Source: Neelides folsomi (Eukaryota; Arthropoda; Collembola; Neelipleona; Neelidae). Taken from it: a stretch of 64,000 bases of DNA. A program made the position numbers and the translations under genes. The notes beneath the pieces were generated by a model. That model worked only from the letters and a program-made list of their open reading frames with translations. It searched no databases and was not told where the DNA came from. Shown piece after piece: positions 1-9,973 of the stretch (the stretch's first letter is position 1; every line of letters starts with the position of its first letter). Location of the stretch: NCBI GenBank assembly GCA_034687125.1, contig JAQGBZ010000029.1:186001-250000 (forward strand). The letters run 5' to 3'.

Positions 1-389
1 TGTCTTGGCATCTTGATCCGTATTGTGGCATCCCGAGAGAGACTTCGATCCATGCCTGCACCATACCTGCTCTCCATAATTCCATGGGGAGGGTTGCGGC
101 CTCTTCGAGGGCTCTCAACTTGTCCCCATAACTCTCTTGTTCTGTGAGGGGCGAGGGCGGGACGGAGCTCTGCGGTGACCAACTAGTCCGTTGACTAGAA
201 TGGAGCCCATCGTATAATGTGGGGTCGAGGGTTCGCCGATGTTTGTTTCGGGCAAAGACCCGGGAAATGGAGCCCCAAGCTCCTTTGGCCCCAGTGGAAG
301 CTCGGCCAGTAAAGTCGGAGGCTCCGCTGCGTCTCCCACCCTTTCGTCGAGCTTCGGCAGCCTCGGCAGCCAGAAGTTGTTCGGCCGAC
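1..389 (-). CDS. KAZN: Kazrin exon 9, SISRVFAR block and start of SAM1 (cut at window edge)
   Basis: The acceptor is a clear pyrimidine tract followed by gctcacag|GTCGG. The preceding exon leaves two bases (AG), so the reading frame is SAEQLLAAEAAEARRKGGRR, then GAWGSISRVFARNKHRRTLD, then PTLYDGLHSS..., with LRALEEAATLPMELW and RAGMVQAWIEVSLGMPQYG at the edge (residues 561-690). Human kazrin has GSISRVFARGKQRKSLDPGLFD and WKAGTVQAWLEV in the same places. The last part opens the first SAM domain. Arg/Lys clusters (RRKGGRR, RNKHRR) are candidate nuclear localisation or membrane-binding patches. A different frame is longer from start to stop but is a shadow. Confidence 0.93.
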
Positions 390-1004
390 CTGTGAGCAAA
401 GGAAAATTAATTAATTGCTCATCCTCCTCGGGACTCAATCGGAAGGAAACCACGCGAGTGGAACGTCTCTCAATATTCTACCCAAACTCGGGAATGGATT
501 TTCCATGCTCTGAGACACCATAACACACAAAGAGAACGAGGCTCGAGGGAAAGGTGAACGTTTGTTTAGCAGGATTAATCAATTCCGGGGAAAGGACAAA
601 CTAACCGAGAAAATAGAAAAAAAGGAAACCATTGTGAATTTTTTAAAGAGAAACCAAATACATGTTTCCTGAAGGTAAATATAAAATTCTTCTCTTTGAA
701 AATTTCTTATTATGTTTTAAACGATACTCAATAGTACTCAATACTATACTAACGTAGTACTTTATATGGTAGTATGATACATATTTGCGAATGTAGTAAA
801 TTATCACATATATGAAAACTAGAAATATAAATACAGGTAATTCTTGTAAATGTAGTTCTATCTATGCATAGATTTACAGACGTCAAACTAAAATTTGTAA
901 TCTGCCTGGGTATATTTTGTAGGAATGTAAATGTAGGAATAATGAATAATAGTTAAAAATTAACCAAAAATATAAACAGGGTCATTTGAGTTTAAATGTC
1001 ATAC
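390..1004 (-). other. Kazrin intron 8
   Basis: This is a 615-base AT-rich intron with a gt...ag boundary and a pyrimidine-rich acceptor. The part near 740-1000 is strongly AT rich. I see no other feature. Confidence 0.8.
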
Positions 1005-1167
1005 CTTGATAGAGCTGTCGTGTCAAGCGAGCGATTGAGGGATGAGAAAGACATAGGACCAGGGCTATCTCGAGGAGTTGCAAAAAGCTGTGGAAGAGTC
1101 GCCGTTGAGATGACGGACATTGAGTCCCCGTCTCCTGAGCCATCACCACACAAGTCTATGCTGATTG
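1005..1167 (-). CDS. KAZN: Kazrin exon 8, Ser-rich linker
   Basis: The acceptor is tttgacag|CAATC and the donor is ATCAAG|gtatga; phase 1 in, phase 2 out, residues 507-560. It encodes AISIDLCGDGSGDGDSMSVI followed by STATLPQLFATPRDSPGPMS and FSSLNRSLDTTALS. The Gly/Asp/Ser repeats and the SP and TP sites suggest a disordered, possibly phosphorylated linker. Conservation is weaker than in the coiled coil, so the exon is called from open frame, splice sites and phase continuity. Confidence 0.83.
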
Positions 1168-1443
1168 CTGTCAAAGTCAAAAACAATGAATTAGAGAATG
1201 TAAGACAATGGAGTCAATGGACATAGTTCTATTTATAAGGAAAAGAAATGTCTGGAGTGATAAAAATAAATTATTTTTTGAACCTCATACAAAAATTTAT
1301 CACTTTTAATTGACGCTTCCTCTTTAAAAGTCGTTGAGAAGACGAAATAAATTAAAGAATTGAAGCGAAGAATTATTGTAAATTGTAAATTGAGTAAATT
1401 GGAGTAAGAAAGGAAGTTGTTAAAAAAAGTTATTTTTAAATAC

Positions 1444-1669
1444 CTTCATTGGCCGAGTCGGACAAATTGCCTGTTGTGTGAATGCCTCCAGCCGAGTCCC
1501 TGTCAGAACTGAGTCTGACTCCAGAATCAGCCGAGCTGCCTCGGTCACCGAGAGTCGCATAAGTCGCCGTGAGGGACGAGACAAGTGAGTAGTGGGACGT
1601 CGGGTTCGTGCTTTGACTCGATCGGTCCGGCTCCGAATAAAGACCATATTGGGCCAACTGTCGTCTCGC
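1444..1669 (-). CDS. KAZN: Kazrin exon 7, Ser/Thr-rich linker
   Basis: The acceptor is tcccatag|GCGAGA and the donor is ATGAAG|gtattt; phase 0 in, phase 1 out, residues 432-506. It encodes ARRQLAQYGLYSEPDRSSQS and then a Ser/Thr/Gly/Asp-rich stretch (YSLVSSLTATYATLGDRGSS, SGVRLSSDRDSAGG). It is probably disordered and phosphorylatable, matching the variable linker between the coiled coil and SAM domains in the family. The frame choice comes from the phase of the flanking exons. A second frame is also open here and is a shadow. Confidence 0.85.
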
Positions 1670-1937
1670 CTATGGGACAAAATCATATTTCGTGATTTGA
1701 AGAGATAAAGGGGGCAGTTAGGAGAGTAAAATCAAAATGAATGACGTGTTTGTAAAAAGTTCGTTCATTCATCTCACGTCCCTTGACATGTCTGGGTTTG
1801 AGATTGGTCCAATTTAAAAGTATTTCCTTGAGTAAGCAAAGTATTTATATTGTCGTAAGTCGGTCGTCAATGAATGAACGTCTTTTTGTTGTCATTTGAG
1901 TGGAAAGTAGCGCTAGGCCTCGGCCCCGATCACTCAC

Positions 1938-2117
1938 ATCGAGAAGTTCTTCTTGCATCTGTTGAACCTGGGCTTCTCGGAGGTTGAGTTGAGTTGCCAG
2001 GGCCAGTCCACGCTCTGCCTCGTCCCTGGCATGTCGGAGGATGTTCCATCGCTCCCTCTCCGCTTCGTCTCGCTCAACTGCTAAGCGTTGGAGCGCCGTC
2101 TCGCTCTCTCTCATCCG
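1938..2117 (-). CDS. KAZN: Kazrin exon 6, end of coiled coil
   Basis: The acceptor is cttattttag|CGGATG and the donor is CTCGAT|gtgagt; phase 0 to phase 0, residues 372-431, 60 codons. It encodes RMRESETALQRLAVERDEAE, then RERWNILRHARDEAERGLAL, then a Gln/Glu-rich end (QVQQMQEELLD). It aligns with the human segment RKESEDAVKALAKEKDLLEREKW by pattern. The helix probably ends here, since the next exon turns Ser/Thr rich. Confidence 0.93.
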
Positions 2118-2609
2118 CTAAAATAAGTCAAATGTCAAATTCACATCCCTTATCTCAACTTTCGCCATTATCACTTGTCAACAAGAGAATAGGGGCAAGA
2201 ATCCTTTCACTCTTTTTATCTCATGTAAATCTCATACCGCTTTCCCAAACAACTGAATCAAAAACAAAGCCCTTCCCCCACATGTTTGGAATATTTTATA
2301 GGAAAGAAGAGGAGCTTATGGATGGAAATCGAAGAAGAAGAACATTCTTTGGAATTCTCAAAGGAAACTCTCAACCGCGTACTAAGTCTACTCAGCCCAC
2401 TCAAAATAAATGTTGATTTTGTGAGTCTTAAATAATAGATGGTAAAATCTTAACAAGGTTATATAACTACATACACATAGCTCTCTTTATCTTCCACAAT
2501 TTATCGAGAAGGGAACTTGGGATGCTTTCAATTTCAAGAAGGTTGTGTTCCAAGGAAAATTCCCAATGTACGCATTACTTCATGTTTGTTTGTTCAAAAA
2601 TGGCTATAC
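2118..2609 (-). other. Kazrin intron 5
   Basis: This is a 492-base intron. On the opposite strand an open frame covers 1994-2416, but it lies mostly antisense to exon 6 and this intron and resembles nothing known to me. The neighbouring introns at 1168-1443 and 1670-1937 are under 300 bases and plain. Confidence 0.75.
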
Positions 2610-2737
2610 CTGTTCATAGTTTCGGATGAAGTCTCGGAGCTCTTTCTCTTTGTCTTCCAACGTCGTATAAAGTTCCTTCATCTGATTGAGAAGTTCAAAT
2701 TTTTCGGCTTTCAATCGCTTTCGATCTCCTTTCAATG
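2610..2737 (-). CDS. KAZN: Kazrin exon 5, core coiled coil
   Basis: The acceptor is actttcag|CATTG and the donor is GAACAG|gtatag; phase 1 in, phase 0 out, residues 329-371. This is the most conserved block of the coiled coil, reading ALKGDRKRLKAEKFELLNQM and then KELYTTLEDKEKELRDFIRN and YEQ. Human kazrin has nearly the same string (ADRKRLKGEK...LVSQMQQLYATLE...EQLRDFIRNYEQ). It is the single strongest evidence for the gene's identity. Confidence 0.96.
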
Positions 2738-3240
2738 CTGAAAGTGCATGGAAAGAAATGTAAATATTTGTTTTTATTAAAGTCATATGTCCACATTTGA
2801 GATTTGATTTCGGAGTAAACGCAAAAGTTGACCTTTGTCATTTGCAAATGGGGAAATTGAGGATATTCTAACTTGACATTTATAATTGGTATTTAAAAAT
2901 ATCATAAATGACCACCTTTAGTCTTTGTGGTATTCAAAATCATTTGTTTTGGGTTTTCAATTCATTTTTAATAAAATATGGATAAAATAATTTGATTTAA
3001 TATCAAACAAAAAATTAACTGGGACATGTTTATCTAAATTTTAATCAAAATTGTATGCGAGAGAATTGATTGAAAAACTTCATGTTGTTTTATTATTGGT
3101 GAAAGGAGGGCTGTGGAAAGGGAATTCTTTCCGCTTGGAAATTAAAGAAATGATGGAAAAAAGTGTAGAAAATGACAGTTTGATTATAATTCTTTGCACT
3201 TTTCATTATTTCACTGAACCCCCCAGAACTTTTTTCTCAC
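2738..3240 (-). other. Kazrin intron 4
   Basis: A 503-base AT-rich intron with ordinary splice signals. I see nothing else in it. Confidence 0.75.
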
Positions 3241-3441
3241 CTGAAAGAGCTTCTTTCGCATGCAAGAGTTCCGTATGGGGGTCTTGCGGCTCCTTGCTGC
3301 TCCCGCCCGTCGAGTTTTCTCTTCCTCTTCGAAGTTCTCGTTGGAGTTCTCGTTTCTGTTCCAACAAATTCTCACATTCCAGCCTCAGTTCGCTCATTGA
3401 CATTTTGGATAAATCGAATGTTCGATCAGGATCTCCGGAAT
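3241..3441 (-). CDS. KAZN: Kazrin exon 4, second coiled-coil segment
   Basis: The acceptor is cattttag|ATTCC and the donor is TTTCAG|gtgaga; phase 1 in and out, residues 262-328. It encodes SGDPDRTFDLSKMSMSEL followed by a strongly charged heptad region (LECENLLEQKRELQRELRRG), a short Gly/Ser break (ENSTGGSSKEP) and HTELLHAKEALS. This corresponds to the family segment containing SATELR...QEL..AKEAL. Because the exon is symmetric (1-1), it could be skipped without a frameshift. Confidence 0.9.
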
Positions 3442-3990
3442 CTAAAATGAAAAAAGCTTTTCATTTCATTGAATTTATATTGGTTTTTATTTGATCATAA
3501 TTTCATAATGCTCGTACCTAAATAATAGTCACCTCAAAAGTTCAGATTACTAAATACTATGTTATATTTATTTTTGGGTAAGATAAAAGTAAAAATATTT
3601 AAAAGGATTAAACTTGAAATAAACTTTATGTTGTATTATTTATGTTCTTAACAAAATTGCTTTGATCATGTGAATAACAAGAACAAGAGATAAAAATATA
3701 ATATTACTTATGTAATGTGTTTGTATCTGTAGATATTTTAGGTATATTGATTGTTAGTTTATTAATGTTGGTTATAAATGGTTTATTACATATGGTATAT
3801 TTTAGGGTATTTCTTTAGCTATATTGGATCTTCTTACATTGGGATATTGGGAATCAACTATTATGTAGCACATGACATGAAAGTTTTGTGATTATGGTTC
3901 ACATCAAATATTTAGTATAATAGAGAAGAGATGAGTTGGATGTTGTGAAGGAATGGGGAAAGTGGGGGAGGAAGAATTCAATCAACTTAC
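3442..3990 (-). other. Kazrin intron 3
   Basis: A 549-base AT-rich intron with donor gtaagt and acceptor ttttag. I see nothing else in it. Confidence 0.75.
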
Positions 3991-4327
3991 CATCGTCTGG
4001 ATGGGAGTTGTGATAATGTCCGGTCGTCCCATTGCTCCCACTCGTCCCAACTCCATTCACATGTTGGTGGTGTGCATGTGAAGGGCTCTTTTCCTCCGGG
4101 AACCCATTGCTTGGAATTGGACTTGAATTTGAGTTCCTTGACAAAGCCGTCATCTCGTGGTTTGGGGTCGTGGGGGTTGAGGGGGGTGAATTGAGCTGAG
4201 AGATTCGTTTGTTTGTATCGCTGAGCTCAGCACGTAATAGAGCCATTTGCCGATGAGCCGATTGCAAGTCTCCGTCAAGTCGTCCGGCCAATGCTTTGTT
4301 CTCTTCTACCATTTTACGGAACTTTCC
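3991..4327 (-). CDS. KAZN: Kazrin exon 3, first coiled-coil segment plus low-complexity linker
   Basis: The acceptor is tcctccag|GGAAAG and the donor is GATG|gtaagt; phase 0 in, phase 1 out, residues 150-261. It begins GKFRKMVEENKALAGRLDG and continues LRAELSDTNKRISQL, closely parallel to the start of human kazrin (MMEDNKQLALRIDG). This is the first coiled coil, about residues 150-194. A Ser/Thr/Pro/His/Asn-rich linker follows (SPPSTPTTPN, SHAHHQHVNG), probably disordered and longer than in vertebrates. Met155 (ATG 4312) corresponds to a start used by some vertebrate isoforms, so internal initiation is possible. Confidence 0.93.
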
Positions 4328-6178
4328 CTGGAGGATAAATTTGGTTAGCGGTGATAATCATTAACTATAGCTTTAATCTCCATCCAATTCCCACAATATT
4401 TTACACTTTGAGAATTCTACGGAACTTAAGCTTAATACGCCTCAAGATAACCTGTTCAATAACAGTGCATTACGATATGTTTATCTATTATTGTTACATA
4501 ATAAATACCCAATAAATACCTTATAAGCACTTTTGAATTCCTAAATATGTTATTGTTAAATTAGATTAATGATGTAAATTCCGATATTTATGGCTTCATT
4601 TAAAACTCATTGAAATTATCAATGAAGGTATTTCTATAATCGGTCAAGTCGGCACTTTAAAGTTTTAAGCCAATCAGCTTAAGGGATCTTAACGAGTCGC
4701 TTCATTTCAAAAGAACAAAGATTCATTAGCTTCGCCCTGCTCACTCTGCTCTCGTATTTCATTCCAAGAGAATGGTTGGTTAGCATTCTGCTTTCATTAG
4801 GAGTCTTTCCCGACTCCCTCCCTCGAAACTTAAATTAGATTGATCTTGATTCAATGACTCCATTGAACTTCCTTATTCTCTTATTAACGTCTATTGACAT
4901 AAGGATCCAATATTTCATGTATGCTTATTAACTTAATAAATCTATGTTAAATACACTTACTCATATGTCCAACATTGAACCATACTGAATTTTTTCCCTA
5001 TTAGTTATACGAATCTAATAATAATCATAGGATTTACCAACTAAATTAATATCACTTGAAATCTCCCATATGCAAAGTGCTAACTATTTAGGTAGACTTT
5101 AATATTTATAATAGTGGGAAATTAGTTGAATCATCTCTTCTGATTAAATTGGAGTGATCGCGAAGGGAAGTAAAAGAGAAGTTTTTTGGGAATTAGTTGG
5201 TCTAATTTAATAAAGACCGAAGGGGAAATCCGGAACGGGAAGAGGGTTGGCATAATTATATGAAGTTGAGAAAGTATCTCTTCCGCTCTTCCACTATATT
5301 ACAAGTATCTCTCGTCTCTTTTACGGAATTAAGTAAGAGGGTGAAAGAAGGCGGCCGCTCCTCATTCTCTCCACCATCTTATTCCCATTTTCTAATGCCA
5401 GATAAGATGGGAAAGACGAAGGGCGAGCTTTCACAGTCTCGCTCCAGAAATGTAATGAACCATGTATTACTTTCCCAATCTCATGAGCCAAAAAGCCCCC
5501 ATAATACGCCCTTAAAGTATATTAAACTCGAAAAACATTTCTCTCAAGGTTCTTGTTTGTGTATTCAACATTTAGTTTCCTTTCATTCATCCACCCTTGA
5601 AAATTCGTCATTGGTTTTGATGAGGACAAAGTTAAAGAGACTCGAGTAACAACTCGGCTATTGAGGTGCGAAATATTTCAACATCATAAACGGGCCTTAT
5701 AAATAAATATTTTTATAAACTCAACATTTTCATAGCATACCATCTAAAATAGAAAGTAGGGAAATGGTCAATAATAAATAGTTACGAACTTGCGTATTTT
5801 AGGGTTAGTTTCTTTTCTCACACCATTTTTGGATCCCAAATTGACATCTCTCATGATAATGGATAATATTGAGTTGAGAATAGAGAAATTAAAGAATGCT
5901 CTAATAAATTTAAGAGCGACGCTTTCATAATCATGTCATTAAAGTATCATAAAAAGCACTCTACATTATTTAAGTGTTGGCCATAAATTCGTAATTAAAT
6001 TTTTATGTGTCGCCTTTATTCTCTTTATGAGTGCTTAAATATTGTTTAAATGCCAATACCTGTACAGCACTGTTATTGAAAAAAGTAATAATTCATTAAA
6101 TTGAAAATAGAAATTAATTTTTTCTTAAACCTACTTAAAAATACAAAAAATACAAAACCCAATATTAAAGTTTCTTAC
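4328..6178 (-). other. Kazrin intron 2
   Basis: A 1.85 kb intron. On the plus strand at 5260-5649 there is an ATG-led 129-codon open frame of Ser/Lys-rich sequence. It has no recognisable motif and no visible splice support, so I treat it as chance. Confidence 0.7.
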
Positions 6179-6345
6179 TTGAGCATCTATGAGGAGCCTT
6201 CGCATGAGGCACATTGAAGTCTTAAATGCCTCTCGATGTTTGACGTCCCCATTTTTCCCATCGAGTTCAAGATGAAGGGCTTCAGCATCCGGTGAGAAGA
6301 CAAAGGAAATGATTTGGTCATTCAGGGAGTCAAGTGACTGGATCG
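6179..6345 (-). CDS. KAZN: Kazrin exon 2, start of conserved N-terminal helix
   Basis: The acceptor is ttttgcag|CGATC and the donor is CTCAA|gtaaga. The exon enters in phase 1 and leaves in phase 0, covering residues 94-149. It encodes IQSLDSLNDQIISF...EALHLELDG and then REAFKTSMCLMRRLLIDAQ. The last block leads straight into KFRKM of the next exon and is typical of the region before the first kazrin coiled coil. All 55 or so codons are open with no internal stop. This exon is the common landing point for both alternative first exons. Confidence 0.9.
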
Positions 6346-6860
6346 CTGCAAAACAAAAGAAATTCACATTTAGAATCAAACTCATTGTCATTGCATCTCC
6401 GTTCATTTATTCACGGGAGAAATCGGGGTAGTTAAACTCAAAGTCCAATCTCGCCAGTTGGCAATTAACAAAGTTTCATGTGAAACGGCACTGAGAACTT
6501 CCAAATTGCATGTGGAAGAGGAAATGAAGAACTGCAGTTTCATTTCATTACTTTTACCGTGTCATTCAAAGTAGAGAGAATTCCAGTAGTTGAACAAGTA
6601 TGAAAGAAGATGATGGAACATTTATTATCCCATGCGGCTCCTTGTTAAGAAAGAGATGAAAGGCATCTCGCGACGCCTCAACTATAATTAGGAACTTGAA
6701 CTTTCTTCCCCATGTAATAAAGTGAGAGTGTGTGTGAGAACTTCACATCTAATGTCAAGTAGTATGTGTATAAATATAACTGTTGCTGATGAACGCGTTG
6801 CATAAAACTCACAATCACATGAGACATTCCAGAAAAATATAAATACACGAAAATTCTAAC

Positions 6861-7094
6861 CATGTTAAATATCAAATCCATGTCTTCGTTTAGTTCAACA
6901 CAAAATATTTTTGTATGGTCCATGGTGGAAACATAGGGTAGTGGAGAAGCCCCCCCTTTTCTTGCATTCTTGATGAGAGAGTCAAATGTGCTCATATTGA
7001 GCTCAATGTTATGATACGGATCCCTAAATGTGGTTTTGGTTTCTTTTGGAATGAGAGGGGTTGCTTGGCCGTGGCCGAAGAGATTATTCAATGT
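6861..7094 (-). other. Possible cassette exon, 78 codons, phase 0-0, function unknown
   Basis: A candidate exon lies between an acceptor (gaattcag|ACATTG) and a donor (AACATG|gttaga). It is exactly 234 bases and open throughout. It encodes LFGHGQATPLIPKETKTTFR, then a middle part (DPYHNIELNMSTFDSLIKNA) and ends DHTKIFCVELNEDMDLIFNM. The composition is protein-like and GC-richer than its flanks. I do not recognise the family. The phases do not fit between kazrin exons 1 and 2 (phase 1), but they would fit a splice directly to exon 3 (phase 0). It could be an alternative kazrin 5' exon, a nested gene fragment, a pseudogene piece or chance. Confidence 0.3.
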
Positions 7095-8225
7095 CTGAAT
7101 TCCTTGTTAGCTATGTGCGATCTTCATAAGTTCTTTTCAACAACGTGCTCATATTTTTGATATTTGGACCATGAGCTTGGGTTAGGGAGGTATTTGTGCA
7201 ATGCAGACTTTATAGGGTATTTACTGTATATAAATTTTTCTGTATGCTCTAGGGAGCACAATATTGGTGGGAAGAAAATTCTGGCCTCTTAAAGTTAGTA
7301 GGATTGAAAAATACATATCTTTCTTGGGGAGTTTTATAAGAGGTTGAAAGTTAAGGGTGCAGATTGAAAGTAATGTATTGAGGTCTATTCTTGGGAGACT
7401 CTCTTCATCATTTTCTGAGATCAAGAAAAAATATTCCATTAGCGCTCCTTTCCGTAGACTCAATAAATTATACCAGCCCTTCCAACTCAAAGACCTACTC
7501 AATGTTGGAAACTTTTTGCAAGTCAAGATGAATTATAGAAATGTTCATTTTAAAAAATTTGCTGACAGGTCAAAAAACAGCCGTATACAACAACATAAAC
7601 CATTTAATAAAGGTTAAAATGAATTGGCTTAATTATTTTTTATATTCTCATTAGATGAAAATAAATCAATCGAAGGCGTACTTTATATTTATACCTATAC
7701 TTAAATGCAAATAATGTATAATAGAATATAAATAGAACTTCATGTCTACTATATATATCAATTTCCGTTTTCTCCTTGTTGGGAGTTAAAAGGTTTCTCG
7801 ACGAGGAAGAAAGCAGAAACACAATTTGTACTTCCTGTTTCGGAGAACAGTGATCAATAAAATTATTGAAATGTATGTTTTTGTACTGTAACTGCCTATA
7901 TTCCAAATGGAAATAGAAGCTAAAGATATTATTAAATTATCTTGGAACTTTAATGGTGGTCTGATCGACCTACAAGAAATGAAAACGAAAGAATAAAGAA
8001 GCCGCCTATAGATTATTAAATAGAACTTATCGATATGAATTGAGGTAATATTTTAAGATAATAATATTAATCGTTAAACTTTTATGCATGTTTATAAATC
8101 ATTACTTCAAGTCATATTTATATTATATGTTAAATACCATCTCATGGTTGTAGTCATATAGTGCGTACAATATGGTATTACAAATTTATGTACACACGTG
8201 GATACTTCTACTTTATAGGTACGTA

Positions 8226-8337
8226 CATAATAAAGTATCTGTATATAATGAAATTGTGAGTCTTTATCGACCCAGGCCAGGGCACTCTGGTAATTTCGAC
8301 CGTCATTTAGCTTGGCAGCCTCAACTGCATTTTTCAT
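8226..8337 (-). other. Possible small first exon, function unknown
   Basis: An ATG at 8337 opens MKNAVEAAKLNDGRNYQSAL, followed by AWVDKDSQFHYIQ, in an island clearly less AT-rich than its surroundings. A gtacgt donor occurs near 8225 and would leave phase 0. The sequence looks protein-like but matches no family I can name. It lies upstream of the 6861-7094 island on the same strand, so the two may belong together. Confidence 0.22.
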
Positions 8338-9693
8338 TTGATTCCTCTTAAGTTCCTATTTCCAATTCTCTTTATCCCAATTCACGTTTAATACGCGAGG
8401 TAGGGGTTAAATTATTTAGACGAGAAAGTGTTATTGGCCACTATAAATATTTTTTAAAAATAGAAGTTCAGTGGCATAAATAATTGTTCTCGAAGGCACA
8501 AGTGTTGAGGAGAAAAGTTAACAGATTTGAAGATCATTAAGTCACATTATTTCTTGTGTTAAATTCTTTAAAATTATAAAGAATTTGATATGCTAGACAA
8601 TTATTTTGTAATGGACATGAAGTCACATGCTGGTTAATCTTTCGTTTAAAGCGTTTAACAGTTTGTACATTCTTTAAAGCGAATGCGTGCAGAACTCTTA
8701 GCCAATTAACGTATTTCCGGAACAATTCCAATTAGAGGATTCTCCTTAACACTCGAGTTCATTAGAAAATGCTATGAATAGTCCACATTGTATTCCATCT
8801 AACCAAAAGTATTTAATTTAATATATTAGAATACAAATTTCGACTATTCGTCTGACTCAATTGTATGGTACTTTTGTTACTTTACTTTTTTTTTGCATAT
8901 ACGATAAAACTGGTGAAACTGTGTTTAACTAATAAATTATATTTAATAGCTTCGGGGTAAACAATAAATGAAAATATTTAGTTGTTTTTGTTAGTAACTA
9001 TTCTAAAAGATAATTTTGTAATAGGAAATGTTTCAATGACCGCTAAGAACAAGAACGTGTGTATGGTTTGAATGGTTCTAGAGTTGAATTGGTAGTTTCA
9101 TATTCAATAGTTTTATAAAAACTTCAAGTTATAAAATATCATTTTTTGATATACAATAAGTGAATCGTGCAGTGAGAATTATCGTTGACAATCTTCGCCA
9201 CACCAATACAATACAAGTCACGAGAACGCCATTAAATAAGGAGAAGGGGATCGTTCCAAAAAATAAAATGTAAAACCAGTGGAAGTAGATAAAAACGAAA
9301 AGAAATAATTCTATGTTCATTGCTATCTTATTTTTCCAATTCCTGCAGATTTTTTATCGTGTCAGGTGAAAGAAATTGCATAACTCGCAGTAAAAATACA
9401 TTCCACGACATTTTTATCTACATTTACATTTCTTATAACTTTCCTTTTCCTTTCTCGTTAATATTCACAGGAAACCCCTTTTCTTTGTACTTAAATGTTA
9501 AACCTATTCCCATTTTTTATAAGGCCACTTTTTGAATATTAATTAAAGTATGCTCACTTGGGGTTATTGTTTAAGTGCTGTATGTAATGTAGTAAGTTAT
9601 TAAAATCCAATAATAAACTGGACTCTTTTAACGCATGTACAGATAGAAGAAGAAAATAATTCAAGATGTCATTTTGAATTGCTTTACGCTAAC

Positions 9694-9973
9694 CTTTTTC
9701 AAAATGGGCATTTTGCTTTGCAAAAGCATTTGTGAAGGCTGTCACAATGCGAGAACTGAATTCTTCGCTGCCACGTGTCACAGTCGATCGGGTCTCTTCT
9801 TGATCTGACGATGAGTTTGTGAATATTATAGGGATAGGAGCACCCGATTTTCCGCTTCTGTTCCCATTCAGAGTCACTTTATCCTCTGATGGTTTTGTCA
9901 TCTCAAGTTCCTCTTTTTTCGGCCTTTCTTCTTCCGGAGACTCCCCATTTGGTATGCCTCCGCTGTCCTTCAT
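9694..9973 (-). CDS. KAZN: Kazrin exon 1 (proximal first coding exon)
   Basis: The first in-frame ATG is at 9973; the frame upstream reaches a TGA near 10045. It encodes 93 residues: MKDSGGIPNGESPEEE..., an acidic and basic disordered stretch, then an Ile/Pro run (APIPIIFTNSSS) and a helical end (IVTAFTNAFAKQNAHFEK). The donor AAAAAG|gttagc leaves phase 1, and joining to 6345 gives GCG (Ala) followed by IQSLDSLND. The last 20 or so residues look like the start of the helical region that continues into exon 2. The start could move if an untranslated or coding exon lies upstream. Confidence 0.8.

Larger units (their letters stand above)
6346..9693 (-). other. Kazrin intron 1 (proximal promoter form)
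   Basis: A 3.3 kb AT-rich intron. Two GC-richer open islands on the kazrin strand (6861-7094 and about 8250-8337) are listed separately because they could be exons. The rest is AT-rich and featureless. Confidence 0.7.

Noticed and set aside
115-453. 112-codon minus-strand open frame over the kazrin exon 9
   Set aside because: It crosses the splice acceptor at 390 and is out of phase with exon 8. The correct frame gives the conserved SISRVFAR and SAM1 residues.
5260-5649. 129-codon ATG-led plus-strand frame in kazrin intron 2
   Set aside because: It is antisense, with no motif, no conserved look and no splice context. A frame of this length can occur by chance in 64 kb.
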